DNA of 64,000 bases from Pseudomonas sp. MH9.2 (GTDB lineage: Bacteria > Pseudomonadota > Gammaproteobacteria > Pseudomonadales > Pseudomonadaceae): contig NZ_CP133784.1 of the NCBI RefSeq assembly GCF_034353875.1, positions 5,484,501-5,548,500 on the forward strand, given 5' to 3'. Of this stretch, positions 17,638 through 27,400 are shown piece after piece (position 1 is the first letter of the stretch; every line of letters begins with the position of its first letter). The notes under the pieces are model-generated. The model did not search any database. It was given only the letters and a program-made list of their open reading frames with translations, and was not told where the DNA came from. Made by a program: the position numbers and the translations under genes.

Positions 17638-18048
17638 TCAAACCATCGTCTCGGCGGCTACGATTATCCGGTTTTTCTCCTCACAATCCTCCCCGACGAT
17701 CAACCGTTTGATCTCCTCGAATAACTCATCACTCTGCTCCTCGGTGCAGTCCTCGCCATAGCGTTTGCGCAGGCCGTGATGGCTGAGGATCAGGTGCACA
17801 TTGGCGTGTAGGCCGTGCTGGTTCAGGCAGGCTTCGACGCATTGCAGCGGGCAGCCGTCCAGCGCGAGGATCCGCCGTCCCGAGCGCGCTTTGTTGACCA
17901 GCGGCGCGACATGGCCGCCGACACCGACGATGCAGGACATTTCGGCCAGGCCTGCGCGATCCAGGCGCAAGGCCAAGGTGTTGGCCAGTTGTGCGACATT
18001 CGAACAGCCGGAGCAGGAGTAGACCAAAGGCAGGGTTGAATCGGGCAT
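17638..18048 (-). CDS. DGC-domain putative zinc-binding protein
   Basis: This 136-residue protein is rich in conserved cysteines: YSCSGCSNVAQLAN at the start, then VGVGGHVAPLV and ALDGCPLQCVEACL, the Asp-Gly-Cys motif that names the DGC domain family. The function is unknown; the Cys pattern suggests zinc or cluster binding. ATG 18048 follows GGAGA by six bases and is preferred to the ATG six bases earlier. It stands alone between ubiT (convergent) and the second DNR-type regulator (same strand, 80 bases upstream). Confidence 0.8.
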   Translation of the reverse strand: MPDSTLPLVYSCSGCSNVAQLANTLALRLDRAGLAEMSCIVGVGGHVAPLVNKARSGRRILALDGCPLQCVEACLNQHGLHANVHLILSHHGLRKRYGEDCTEEQSDELFEEIKRLIVGEDCEEKNRIIVAAETMV

Positions 18049-18128
18049 GAACATTCTCCACTGATGGACTCTGCCAGTGTGCAAGGCTGGCAGCATTGTG
18101 CCTTGACCATGGTCAAATCCGGGGGCGG

Positions 18129-18806
18129 CTACTGTTGGTAGGCGGCCAGATCCTCTTCGGCGAGGATGCGGATATTGCGGCGCTCCATGGTGATCAGGCC
18201 GCTCTCGACCAGACGATGCAAAATGCGCGAGAAGGTTTCCGGCTGGATCCCCAGTTTCGACGCCACCAGACGCTTGGACACCTGCAAGACGATCTGGCCG
18301 TTGACCGGGTCCCGTTCCTGGAACAGGAAATTGATGACCCGTCGGCTGGCGTTGGCGAGGGTCAGGGTGTCAATGTCCTTGAGGCGCTGGTGCAGGTGAA
18401 TGCTCATGCTCGCCAGGATCGCCAGGCAGATCTTCGGCTGATCTTCCAGGGCGTTGCGGTAATGGCTGCCCTCAATGCTGACCAGCACGCAGTCCTTCAG
18501 CGCCGTGGCACTCACCGGGTAGAGTCTGGCCTGGCTGAACAGCAAGGCTTCGGCGAAGGTTTGCCCGGCATGGATGATCTCCACCAGGTTTTCCTGACCT
18601 TCACCCGTGACCCGGTGCAGCTTGATCTGACCGCTGACCAGCAAAAAAAAACGTTTGGCCGGATCGCCTTGGTGCATGAGTGTGGCGTGACAGCCCAAAT
18701 GTTTGAGATTGGCCAGATTGCAGACGTCCTGAAAGACCCTTTCCGGCAATTGGCTGAACAGGTGGTGACGGCGCAAGATTAAAACGATTGAAGGGTGGGT
18801 CAGCAT
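18129..18806 (-). CDS. Second DNR-type Crp/Fnr regulator
   Basis: This 225-residue Crp/Fnr protein has an N-terminal cyclic-nucleotide-binding fold and a C-terminal helix-turn-helix with IQPETFSRILHRLVES, the E-SR arrangement for TTGAT half-sites. It has no N-terminal Cys cluster, so it is DNR-like rather than ANR-like. It is clearly distinct from the dnr product at 7024-7707. Denitrifying pseudomonads such as P. stutzeri carry several DNR paralogues. GGAGG lies six bases before the start. It follows narXL on the same strand, with a NarL-like site between them. Confidence 0.85.
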   Translation of the reverse strand: MLTHPSIVLILRRHHLFSQLPERVFQDVCNLANLKHLGCHATLMHQGDPAKRFFLLVSGQIKLHRVTGEGQENLVEIIHAGQTFAEALLFSQARLYPVSATALKDCVLVSIEGSHYRNALEDQPKICLAILASMSIHLHQRLKDIDTLTLANASRRVINFLFQERDPVNGQIVLQVSKRLVASKLGIQPETFSRILHRLVESGLITMERRNIRILAEEDLAAYQQ

Positions 18807-18870
18807 GGCGTACCTCCGCTGGCGGTCATGGTAGAGCTCGCGGACCCTTCGGCCTATGCCTCCGCAGGTC

Positions 18871-18886
18871 TACCTCCAAAGAGGGA
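18871..18886. promoter_or_regulatory. NarL-like 7-2-7 site upstream of the second DNR-type gene
   Basis: TACCTCC-AA-AGAGGGA is an inverted heptamer pair with a 2-base gap and two deviations from the perfect palindrome. It lies 64 bases before the regulator start, just after narL ends. GGAGG also resembles a ribosome site, so caution is needed. Confidence 0.45.
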
Positions 18887-18892
18887 TGTCCG

Positions 18893-19540
18893 TCAGCTGG
18901 TGCTGCGCAGATGCTCCATGGCCCACACGGCCGCCTCTACCCGCGAGCGCAAGCCGAGCTTGTGCAGCAGGTTTTTGACGTGAACCTTGACCGTACCTTC
19001 GGTGATGCCCAGCTTGTGCCCGATGACCTTGTTGCTAAAGCCGCTGGCAATGGTTTTCAGTACCTGGCGTTCGCGCTCGGTCAGTTCCACCACAGTCTGG
19101 CGTGGTGGTGAACGCAGTGCTTGGGCCATGACCCGAGTCAGACCGGGGCTGATGACCAGTGCACCGTTCAATGCATCACGAATGTATTGAATCAACAGTT
19201 CGGGCTCCATGTCCTTGAGCAGGTAGCCATCGGCATCCAGGCGCAGCGCGTCACGAATATCATCTTCGGCGTCCGACACCGTAAACAGCAGCACCTTTCC
19301 CGTGTAGTGCGTGGCCCTTAACCGCCGCAGGGTTTCAATGCCATTCATCTGCGGCATGTTGTTATCGAGCAATATCAGATCGGGTTGCAACGGCTCTATG
19401 AGCGCGAGTGCTTCCTCACCGTTTCCGGCTTCACCGACGATCTCGAAATCATCCTCGAGTTCGAGCATTTGGCGGATGCCATGACGCATCATCGGATGAT
19501 CGTCCACCAGCAGGATTCTGTGTCGCAGGGGCAAATTCAT
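18893..19540 (-). CDS. narL: NarL, nitrate/nitrite response regulator
   Basis: NarL is the DNA-binding response regulator for NarX. The 215-residue protein has a receiver domain with acidic pair DD (13-14), phospho-acceptor Asp59 in LILLDNNMPQ and conserved Lys in YLLKDM. A LuxR-type helix-turn-helix follows (ELTERERQVLKTIASGFSNK, GITEGTVKVHVKNLLHKL). It overlaps the narX stop by four bases. NarL-type palindromes lie before narK1, moaB and the downstream DNR-type gene. Confidence 0.96.
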   Translation of the reverse strand: MNLPLRHRILLVDDHPMMRHGIRQMLELEDDFEIVGEAGNGEEALALIEPLQPDLILLDNNMPQMNGIETLRRLRATHYTGKVLLFTVSDAEDDIRDALRLDADGYLLKDMEPELLIQYIRDALNGALVISPGLTRVMAQALRSPPRQTVVELTERERQVLKTIASGFSNKVIGHKLGITEGTVKVHVKNLLHKLGLRSRVEAAVWAMEHLRSTS

Positions 19541-21339
19541 GAAACGCTACCTTCTGTTTGCTGCCCGAGAAACTCCGGTTGGAATTCCAGTTGGACGAGG
19601 GTGCCTTGCGGCACTCGGGAACATATTTGCAGTTGACCGTGCAAGCTGCGGGCGCGTTCTTCCATGATGGTCAGGCCGTGGTGTTCACGCTTGTCGGTAT
19701 TGCCGCTGAAGCCCCGACCATCGTCTTCGACCGAGAGCCTGACGGTTTCGCCATCCTGACGCAGTTGCAGCCAGGCGTTTTGCGCATGGGCGTGGCGCGA
19801 GCAGTTGGACAGCGCTTCGCGAGTAATTTGCAGAATGTGGATTTGCTCACTGGCCGACAGTTGAAAGGCCAGGGTATCGACGTGCAGGTGCACCAGGAAA
19901 TCCCCACGGCGGGAGAACTCCAGGGCGGTGTCCTTGAGTTCTTGCACCAGCCCTTCGTCGTGAATCTGCAAGCGAAAGGTGGTCAACAGTTCGCGTAACT
20001 GGCGGTAGGCATTGTTCAGCCCTTCGCGCAGTTCGGCGGTGACTGTTTCCAGGGTTTCGACCGGTTCGCCACGGCGCATCAGGGTTTGCATGCGGCTGAC
20101 CTGGAGCTTCATGTACGACAGCGCCTGGGCCAGTGAGTCGTGCAGCTCGCGGGCGATGATGGTGCGTTCTTCGAGCAGCAGCAGGCGATGATCCTGTTCG
20201 CGCTGACGTTTGAGCGAGAGCGAGGTGCCAATCAGGTTGGCCAACGCCTGGATCAGTTGGGACTCCCAACTCTGTGCCCGATGCCCGTCGTCAAAATACG
20301 CTTTGAGCTCACCCAGTTCGTTGCCCTGGTTGCTGATGCTGAAAGTTTTCGGACTCGATTTAGTGTGTTTCTGGCAGGTGGCGCATTCACTGCTGGCACA
20401 GACTTCCCGCTGGTTTTCGCCATGCAGGGCGAGCATGTGCGAGGCGGGTGCCTGTACCGCGCCGCGTAAACACAGCGATAGACGCAAGCCAGGCAGGCGT
20501 TGCTGGAAGCGACGGATCAGTTCATCCAGCCCTTCGGCATTGGCCAGGCGCGTAGCCAGGCTGCGGCTGCTTTGGTACAGCAGTTCCAGGGCAGCATTGG
20601 CTTGTTGCAGGTTCAGGGTCTTCTGTTGGACCTGACTCTCCAGAGTACGGTGCGACTCTTCGATTGTTTCGGCCATGGCGTTGAAACTCATGGCCAACTG
20701 GCCCAGCTCATCTTGCGACTGATGGTTGACCCTCACTTTGAAGTCAGCGTCGCGAAAGCGCTTGGTGGCATCCACCAATTCTTGCAAGGGCTTTACGACG
20801 CCGTACTGCAACTCGTACAGACCGATCAGCAGGATGAAGATGGTGGTGAACAAGGCCATGCCCTGGATTGCCTGCTGCCAGCCTTGTTTGTGTTCGCTTT
20901 GTTGCTGCAACAGGCTGACGAACTGGTTCAGCTGCTCGACGAAAGGCAAGGCGTTGGCCTGGAAAAACGCCGAGTCGCCACGCTCCAGCGCCGGACGTAA
21001 ATCGGCGTTCCATCGTTGCTGGATTTGTTGGTAACTGGTCTGCAGCGCGGTTGCCGGGCCATCTTCCAGCACAGCCTTGAGTGACTGGCTGTCCAGCCGT
21101 TGTTGCAGGCTGTCGGTGATGCTCGAGATTTCTTCGGCGGTTGCGCCAGAGGCCAGTTTCCAGCTCAGGTGGTAGGTCTCCATGCGCACGGAACCGGCGG
21201 TGTTGATGGCCGCCGCATCGCCTTGACTGAACCAGGCGATAAGCCCGGCGCTCAGGGAGCTGGCGAGGGCCAGGATGGCGATCAGTATTACCGCTAGCGC
21301 CGCACGAGCGGGCAGGGAGCTGCGCAACCAGCGCAGCAT
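19537..21339 (-). CDS. narX: NarX, nitrate/nitrite sensor histidine kinase
   Basis: NarX senses periplasmic nitrate and phosphorylates NarL. The 600-residue protein has membrane helix 1 (about 15-37), the nitrate-binding P-box (GDAAAINTAGSVRMETYHL, 40-58), helix 2 (about 160-180), HAMP (about 181-235), a central region with a Cys cluster CASSECATCQ (314-322), a HisKA_3 H-box with His400 in ARELHDSLAQAL, and a C-terminal ATPase domain (VEDDGRGF). It is transcribed with narL, divergent from narK1. Confidence 0.96.
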   Translation of the reverse strand: MLRWLRSSLPARAALAVILIAILALASSLSAGLIAWFSQGDAAAINTAGSVRMETYHLSWKLASGATAEEISSITDSLQQRLDSQSLKAVLEDGPATALQTSYQQIQQRWNADLRPALERGDSAFFQANALPFVEQLNQFVSLLQQQSEHKQGWQQAIQGMALFTTIFILLIGLYELQYGVVKPLQELVDATKRFRDADFKVRVNHQSQDELGQLAMSFNAMAETIEESHRTLESQVQQKTLNLQQANAALELLYQSSRSLATRLANAEGLDELIRRFQQRLPGLRLSLCLRGAVQAPASHMLALHGENQREVCASSECATCQKHTKSSPKTFSISNQGNELGELKAYFDDGHRAQSWESQLIQALANLIGTSLSLKRQREQDHRLLLLEERTIIARELHDSLAQALSYMKLQVSRMQTLMRRGEPVETLETVTAELREGLNNAYRQLRELLTTFRLQIHDEGLVQELKDTALEFSRRGDFLVHLHVDTLAFQLSASEQIHILQITREALSNCSRHAHAQNAWLQLRQDGETVRLSVEDDGRGFSGNTDKREHHGLTIMEERARSLHGQLQICSRVPQGTLVQLEFQPEFLGQQTEGSVS

Positions 21340-21430
21340 CAGCGCCGATCCAGAAATAAGATGAGGAAACCTGGCATGTAGAACTCCAAATGGTGGCTGC
21401 GGGTGGTTTTGCAGCCGATCTCGGTCGCAC

Positions 21431-21446
21431 TACCTCTAAAGAGTTG
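21431..21446. promoter_or_regulatory. NarL-like 7-2-7 site, narX-narK1 region
   Basis: TACCTCT is a perfect match to the heptamer TACYYMT. It is followed by AA and the partly matching inverted AGAGTTG. It lies about 85 bases upstream of the narX start and about 190 bases upstream of the predicted narK1 start site. Confidence 0.5.
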
Positions 21447-21527
21447 TCGGCCGCTCCCAGTCGGTAAAAACGTCTGAAGGAGAATTTAAGTTGCTGATAA
21501 ATATAGGATTTTATTATCTTTTTGAAC

Positions 21528-21543
21528 TACCTCCTTGGAGGTA
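21528..21543. promoter_or_regulatory. NarL 7-2-7 palindrome upstream of narK1
   Basis: TACCTCCTTGGAGGTA is a perfect 16-base palindrome made of two inverted heptamers two bases apart, the ideal NarL dimer layout. It lies about 94 bases upstream of the start site predicted from the ANR-type box, close to the distance known for NarL sites at E. coli narK. Confidence 0.8.
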
Positions 21544-21581
21544 GCGCCCTTCAGCATAGGCTTATACCGCCATGGGCTTCG

Positions 21582-21595
21582 TTGATGTGGGTCAA
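21582..21595 (+). promoter_or_regulatory. ANR-type box of the narK1 operon
   Basis: TTGATGTGGGTCAA matches nine of ten fixed positions. At -41.5 it predicts transcription from about 21630, 24 bases before the narK1 GTG. With the NarL palindrome it gives the classic nitrate plus low-oxygen control of narK1K2GHJI. Confidence 0.8.
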
Positions 21596-21653
21596 TTTTC
21601 TGCAGGGTGCGCCTCACTAGTCTCCAGCCATGGATAACTGACTGGAGAGCGTT

Positions 21654-22958
21654 GTGACCCAACCGCGTGTGCAACAAGGGCTAGTGCTGGGTATGAGTAC
21701 GCTGGCCTTCACCGTGTGTTTTATGGTCTGGATGATGTTTGCCGTGCTCGGCGTGCCGATCAAGGAGCTTCTCCAGCTCAACGAAACCCAATTCGGCCTG
21801 CTCGCCGCAACCCCGGTGCTGACCGGCTCGCTGGTACGTTTGCCGTTGGGCCTGCTGACCGACCGCTTCGGCGGGCGCAGCGTGTTCTTCCTGCTGATGC
21901 TGGCCTGCGTGGCGCCACTGTATCTGATCAGCCACGCCACCGCCTACTGGCAGTTCTTGGCGTTGGGCTTGTTCGTTGGCCTCGCCGGCGGCTCGTTTTC
22001 AGTGGGGATTGCCTACGTCGCCAAATGGTTCGACAAGGAGAATCAGGGCTTCGCCATGGGCATCTTCGGTGCAGGGAATGCCGGGGCTGCGGTGACCAAG
22101 TTTCTGGCTCCTGCGCTTATCGCTGCCGGCAGCTGGCAGTTGGTGCCGAAAGTCTACAGCGCAATCCTGTTCATCACTGCACTGCTGTTCTGGTTCTTGA
22201 GCGCAGAAAACAAAGGCCATCGCAGCGCCACCGGCGCCAGCTTGCGTGAACAACTAAGCGCGTTGAAGGACCCGGCGGTGTGGCGTTACTGCCAGTACTA
22301 CTCGATCGTTTTCGGCGGCTACGTCGGCCTCGCGCTGTGGATGACCAAATACTACGTGCAGGAATACGGCTTCAACTTGCAAAGCGCGGCTCTGTTGGCA
22401 GCCTGCTTTTCCCTGCCCGGCGGCGTACTGCGCGCCGTCGGCGGCTGGATGTCGGATCGCTGGGGGCCTCAGAGCGTCACCTGGTGGGTGTTGTGGGTCA
22501 GCTGGATCTGCTTGTTCCTGCTCTCGTATCCCCAGACCCAATTGCAGGTGCAGACCATCAACGGCCCGCTGAACCTTCATATCGGCTTGAGCCCCACGCT
22601 ATTCACTGTGCTGCTGTTCGTCATGGGCATCGCCTTCGCGTTCGGCAAGGCGTCGGTTTTCAAATACATCGCCAACGACTACCCGGAAAACATGGGGGCG
22701 GTGTCCGGCATTGTCGGCCTCGCCGGCGGCTTGGGCGGTTTCGTGTTGCCGATTCTGTTCGGCGCACTGGTGGACCTGACCGGCGTGCGCTCCTCCTGCT
22801 TCATGTTGATGTATGGCGTGGTCTGGGTCTCTCTCACCTGGATGTATTTCAGCGAAATCCGCAAACGTCCGTGGCTCGGTAAGCAGCCGCCAGTGACCCC
22901 ATTCCCGTTTTCCAGCATTGCCCAAGGAGAAGAACATGTCCGTTCTGCAAAAGCCTGA
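21654..22958 (+). CDS. narK1: Nitrate transporter NarK1 (NNP/MFS)
   Basis: This is a major facilitator protein of the nitrate/nitrite porter family. NarK1-type proteins import nitrate with protons. The 434-residue protein has 12 membrane segments and the family signatures GLAGGSFSVGIAYVAKWF and GNAGAAVTKFLAPAL; loop 2-3 reads GLLTDRFGGR. It begins at GTG 21654 with GGAGAG five bases before. It overlaps narK2 by 23 bases. Two adjacent narK genes heading narGHJI is the Pseudomonas arrangement. Confidence 0.93.
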   Translation: MTQPRVQQGLVLGMSTLAFTVCFMVWMMFAVLGVPIKELLQLNETQFGLLAATPVLTGSLVRLPLGLLTDRFGGRSVFFLLMLACVAPLYLISHATAYWQFLALGLFVGLAGGSFSVGIAYVAKWFDKENQGFAMGIFGAGNAGAAVTKFLAPALIAAGSWQLVPKVYSAILFITALLFWFLSAENKGHRSATGASLREQLSALKDPAVWRYCQYYSIVFGGYVGLALWMTKYYVQEYGFNLQSAALLAACFSLPGGVLRAVGGWMSDRWGPQSVTWWVLWVSWICLFLLSYPQTQLQVQTINGPLNLHIGLSPTLFTVLLFVMGIAFAFGKASVFKYIANDYPENMGAVSGIVGLAGGLGGFVLPILFGALVDLTGVRSSCFMLMYGVVWVSLTWMYFSEIRKRPWLGKQPPVTPFPFSSIAQGEEHVRSAKA

Positions 22959-24333
22959 TTCAGGCCCGGTCATTCACGACTGGCGCCCGGAAGACCCCGC
23001 GTTCTGGGGGCGTACCGGCAAACAAACCGCTACACGTAATCTGTGGATCTCCATTCCCGCGCTGTTGTTGGCCTTTGCAGTGTGGATGGTCTGGAGCACG
23101 GTGATTGTGCGTTTGAACGCCATTGGCTTCAGCTTCAGCACCGATCAGCTTTTTTGGCTGGCGGCATTGCCTGGGCTCTCTGGCGCAACCTTGCGGGTCT
23201 TCTACTCCTTTATGGTGCCGATCTTCGGCGGCCGCCGCTGGACCGCCCTGAGTACCGCGTCGCTGTTGCTGCCATCGATCTGGATGGGCTTTGCCGTGCA
23301 GGACCCGAGCACCTCCTACAGCGTGTTTGTCCTGATTGCGTTGCTCTGCGGTTTCGGCGGCGGCAACTTTGCTTCGAGCATGTCCAACATCAGCTTCTTC
23401 TATCCCAAGTCCCAGCAGGGTACGGCCTTGGGCCTCAACGCCGGGCTGGGCAACCTGGGCGTCTCGGTGATGCAGTTCTGTGTGCCGCTGGTGATTACCT
23501 TTGGTGTGTTCGGCTTCATGGGCGGGGCACCGCAAGTCCTGCCAGACGGCAGCCAGTTGTGGCTGCAGAACGCAGGGTTTATCTGGGTGCCGTTCATTGT
23601 CGCGGTGACGCTGATTGCCTGGTTCGGCATGAATGACTTGTCCAGCGCCAGAGCCTCGTTCAGCGAGCAGGCAGTGATCTTCAAGCGCAAGCACAACTGG
23701 CTGATGTGCTGGTTGTACCTGGCAACCTTCGGTTCGTTCATCGGCTTCTCCGCAGCTTTTCCGCTGCTGATCAAAACTTCCTTCCCGGATGTCATCGCCT
23801 TGAAATTCGCCTTCCTCGGCCCCTTGGTCGGTGCCTTGGTGCGCCCATTGGGCGGCTGGTTGGCGGACAAGCTCGGCGGCGCGAAAGTGACCTTGTGGAA
23901 CTTCGTCCTGATGATCGTCATGGTCTTTGGCGTATTGCACTTTCTGCCGCAGAACGGTTCGGGTGGCAACTTCTACGGCTTCCTCGGCATGTTCATGCTG
24001 CTGTTTATCACCACGGGCGTGGGCAACGGCTCCACCTTCCGGATGATCCCGGTGATCTTCCGCACCCTTCATGAAAAGTTCTCCGCCGGGCAAGCGCCTG
24101 CCATCCGCGAACAAGCGATGAAAAATGCCGGCAAGGAGTCGGCTGCAGTGCTCGGCTTCAGTTCTGCGATGGGCGCCTTCGGTGCGTTCTTCATTCCCAA
24201 ATCCTTCGGCACTTCGATGGCGCAGACCGGCGGCCCGGAGATGGCCTTCTACATGTTCGTCGGCTTTTACCTGAGTTGCATTGTGGTGACTTGGTGGTGG
24301 TACGCCCGCAAGGGCGCCGCGACGCCCTGCTGA
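22936..24333 (+). CDS. narK2: Nitrate/nitrite transporter NarK2 (NNP/MFS)
   Basis: This is the second nitrate/nitrite porter, 465 residues with 12 membrane segments. It carries NNP signatures (GGGNFASSMSNISFFYPKSQ, GLNAGLGNLGVSVMQF). NarK2-type proteins are linked to nitrate/nitrite exchange and dominate during denitrification in P. aeruginosa. ATG 22936 follows AAGGAG by six bases, inside the end of narK1. The N-terminal extension DWRPEDPAFWGRTGKQ is typical of this subgroup. The sequence differs enough from NarK1 to exclude a recent duplication. Confidence 0.92.
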   Translation: MSVLQKPDSGPVIHDWRPEDPAFWGRTGKQTATRNLWISIPALLLAFAVWMVWSTVIVRLNAIGFSFSTDQLFWLAALPGLSGATLRVFYSFMVPIFGGRRWTALSTASLLLPSIWMGFAVQDPSTSYSVFVLIALLCGFGGGNFASSMSNISFFYPKSQQGTALGLNAGLGNLGVSVMQFCVPLVITFGVFGFMGGAPQVLPDGSQLWLQNAGFIWVPFIVAVTLIAWFGMNDLSSARASFSEQAVIFKRKHNWLMCWLYLATFGSFIGFSAAFPLLIKTSFPDVIALKFAFLGPLVGALVRPLGGWLADKLGGAKVTLWNFVLMIVMVFGVLHFLPQNGSGGNFYGFLGMFMLLFITTGVGNGSTFRMIPVIFRTLHEKFSAGQAPAIREQAMKNAGKESAAVLGFSSAMGAFGAFFIPKSFGTSMAQTGGPEMAFYMFVGFYLSCIVVTWWWYARKGAATPC

Positions 24334-24360
24334 CACGACCCGAATCCAACCATTGCGTGG

Positions 24361-24378
24361 GCGGGGCACAGACCCCGC
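24361..24378 (+). other. Intercistronic hairpin between narK2 and narG
   Basis: GCGGGG-CACAGA-CCCCGC forms a compact GC-rich stem without a T-run. It lies 24 bases before the narG start. It may adjust mRNA stability or set the ratio of transporter to reductase (inference). Confidence 0.5.
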
Positions 24379-24401
24379 GGCAAGCCTGAGAGGAATACAC
24401 C

Positions 24402-27400
24402 TTGAGTCATTTACTGGATCAACTGCGGTTTTTCAATCGCAAGCAAAACGAGTTTTCCGACGGTCATGGAGAAACCCGCAAGGAGTCCCGCGACTGGGAA
24501 AACGTCTACCGTTCGCGGTGGCAGTACGACAAGATCGTGCGTTCCACCCACGGGGTGAACTGCACGGGATCCTGTTCCTGGAAAATTTACGTCAAAAACG
24601 GTCTGATCACGTGGGAAACCCAACAGACGGACTACCCGCGCACCCGCAATGATCTGCCCAACCATGAGCCCCGTGGCTGCCCGCGTGGTGCCAGCTACAG
24701 CTGGTACATCTACAGCGCCAACCGGCTCAAGTACCCGAAAATTCGCAAGCCGTTGCTCAAACTCTGGCGCGATGCGCGGCAGACTATGGCACCGGTCGAA
24801 GCCTGGGCCAGTATCGTCGAGGACAAGGTCAAGGCCGACTCCTATAAAAGCAAACGCGGCATGGGTGGTTTCATTCGTTCCAACTGGGAGGAAGTCAACG
24901 AGATCATCGCGGCTTCCAATGTCTACACCATTAAGCAATATGGCCCTGACCGGATCGTCGGTTTCTCGCCGATCCCGGCCATGTCGATGGTCAGCTATGC
25001 CGCAGGTTCGCGTTACCTGTCGCTGATCGGTGGCGCGTGCCTGAGCTTCTATGACTGGTACTGCGACTTGCCACCGGCGTCGCCAATGGTCTGGGGCGAG
25101 CAGACCGACGTGCCGGAATCGGCCGACTGGTACAACTCCAACTACATCATTGCCTGGGGTTCCAACGTTCCTCAGACCCGTACCCCGGATGCGCACTTTT
25201 TCACCGAAGTCCGTTACAAGGGCACCAAAACGGTCGCTATCACTCCCGATTACTCGGAAGTGGCCAAGCTCACCGATCTGTGGCTCAACCCCAAGCAAGG
25301 CACCGATGCGGCGCTGGCCCAGGCGTTCAACCATGTAATTTTCAAAGAATTCCACCTGGACAAGCCAAGCGCCTATTTCACTGACTACGCCAAGCGCTTT
25401 ACCGATCTGCCGGTGCTGGTGCTGCTCAAGCAAATGGTCGACAAGGCGCCGGGCGCCGGTTACCAGCCGGACCGCTTCTTGCGCGCCAGTGACCTGACCG
25501 ACAATCTCGGCCAGGAAAACAACCCGGAATGGAAAACCATCGCCCTGGATGTCAGCGGCGAATTGGTGTCCCCTCAGGGTTCCATCGGCTATCGCTGGGG
25601 CGAGAAGGGCAAGTGGAACATCCTTCCCCGTGAAGGCGGCGAAGGCCGTGAGATCGATCTGAAACTGAGCCTGATCGGTGATGACGTAGCCGAAGTGGCG
25701 TTCCCGTATTTTGCCGGCGAGTCCCACGAACACTTCCAGCACGTGGCAGGCGATGCGGTGCAATACCGGCGTGTGCCGGTGCATAACGTGGTTCTGGCGG
25801 ACGGCAGCGTGGCGAAAGTCGCCACCGTGTTCGACCTGTCGGCGGCCAATCTGGCGATCGATCGAGGCCTCGGTGGCGCTAACGTGGCCAAGGACTACGA
25901 CGACGCCAGCGTACCCGGCACTCCGGCTTGGCAGGAGCAGATCACCGGCGTCAGCCGTGAGAAAGCCATCCAGATCGCCCGTGAATTTGCCGACAACGCC
26001 GACAAGACCAAGGGTCGCTCGATGATCATCGTCGGCGCGGCGATGAATCACTGGTACCACATGGACATGAACTACCGTGGGCTGATCAATATGCTCATGC
26101 TGTGTGGTTGTGTCGGCCAGACCGGTGGCGGTTGGGCGCACTACGTCGGTCAGGAAAAACTCCGTCCGCAATGCGGCTGGCTGCCACTGGCATTCGGCCT
26201 GGACTGGAATCGTCCGCCACGGCAAATGAACGGCACCAGTTTCTTCTACGCCCATAGCTCGCAATGGCGTCACGAGAAAATGAGCATGCACGACGTGCTC
26301 TCGCCGCTGGCCGATAAAAGTCAGTTCCCCGAACATGCCCTGGATTACAACATCCGCGCCGAACGCGCCGGTTGGCTGCCCAGCGCGCCACAATTGAACA
26401 CCAACCCGCTGCATATTTGCCGTGACGCTGCTGCGGCTGGCATGGACCCCAAAGACTACGTGGTCAAGTCGTTGCAGGACGGTTCCCTGCGGTTCTCCTG
26501 CGAACAGCCGGACAGCCCGGTGAACTTCCCGCGCATCATGTTCATCTGGCGCTCCAACCTGCTGGGCTCCTCGGGCAAAGGCCACGAGTACATGCTCAAG
26601 TACCTGCTCGGCACCAAAAACGGTGTGATGAACGAAGATATCGGCAAGGTTGGCGACTGCAAGCCGGAAGAGGCGGAATGGGTGGACGAGGGCGCTATCG
26701 GCAAACTCGATCTGGTCACCACGCTGGACTTCCGCATGTCCTCGACCTGCGTCTACTCGGACATCGTGTTGCCGACGGCAACCTGGTACGAAAAAGACGA
26801 CATGAACACCTCGGACATGCACCCGTTCATTCACCCGTTGTCGGCAGCCATCGACCCGGCCTGGGAATCGCGTTCGGACTGGGAAATCTACAAAGGCATC
26901 GCCAAGGCGTTCTCCAGCATGTCCGAAGGGCATCTGGGCGTTGAAAAGGACTTGGTGACCATCCCGCTGATGCACGACAGCGTCGGCGAACTGGCCCAGC
27001 CATTCGGCGGTACCGACTGGAAAAGTGCCGGCGTGGCCCCGGAACCAGGCAAAAACGCCCCGAACTTGCACGTGGTGGAGCGTGACTACCCGAACATTTA
27101 CAAACAGTTCACGTCCCTTGGGCCATTGCTTGAGAAGAACGGCAACGGTGGCAAGGGCATCAATTGGAACACCGACGATGAAGTGAAATTCCTCGGTGAG
27201 CTCAATCACCACGAAGGCGCAGCCGGTATCAGCCAGGGTCGGCCGAAAATCGACACGGCGATCGATGCCGCTGAAGTGATCCTGTCCCTGGCGCCGGAAA
27301 CCAACGGCCAGGTGGCGGTCAAGGCCTGGGCCGCGCTGTCGGAATTCACCGGGATCGACCACAGCCATCTGGCGCTGTCCAAGGCTCACGAGGCGATTCG

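Larger units (their letters stand above)
21340..21653. other. narX-narK1 divergent control region
   Basis: These 314 bases hold two NarL-type heptamer pairs (21431-21446, 21528-21543) and one ANR-type box (21582-21595). An A/T-rich stretch at 21481-21525 would suit IHF bending. The order resembles the NarL plus FNR control of enterobacterial narK. No gene is seen in it. Confidence 0.7.

Noticed and set aside
18812..18818. TACCTCC heptamer directly before the second DNR-type gene
   Set aside because: Its complement GGAGGTA is the ribosome site of that gene; no paired heptamer is present.
22960..24369. A 469-codon minus-strand frame opposite narK2
   Set aside because: Antisense shadow with His/Gln/Glu-rich nonsense composition; narK2 is clearly coding on the plus strand.
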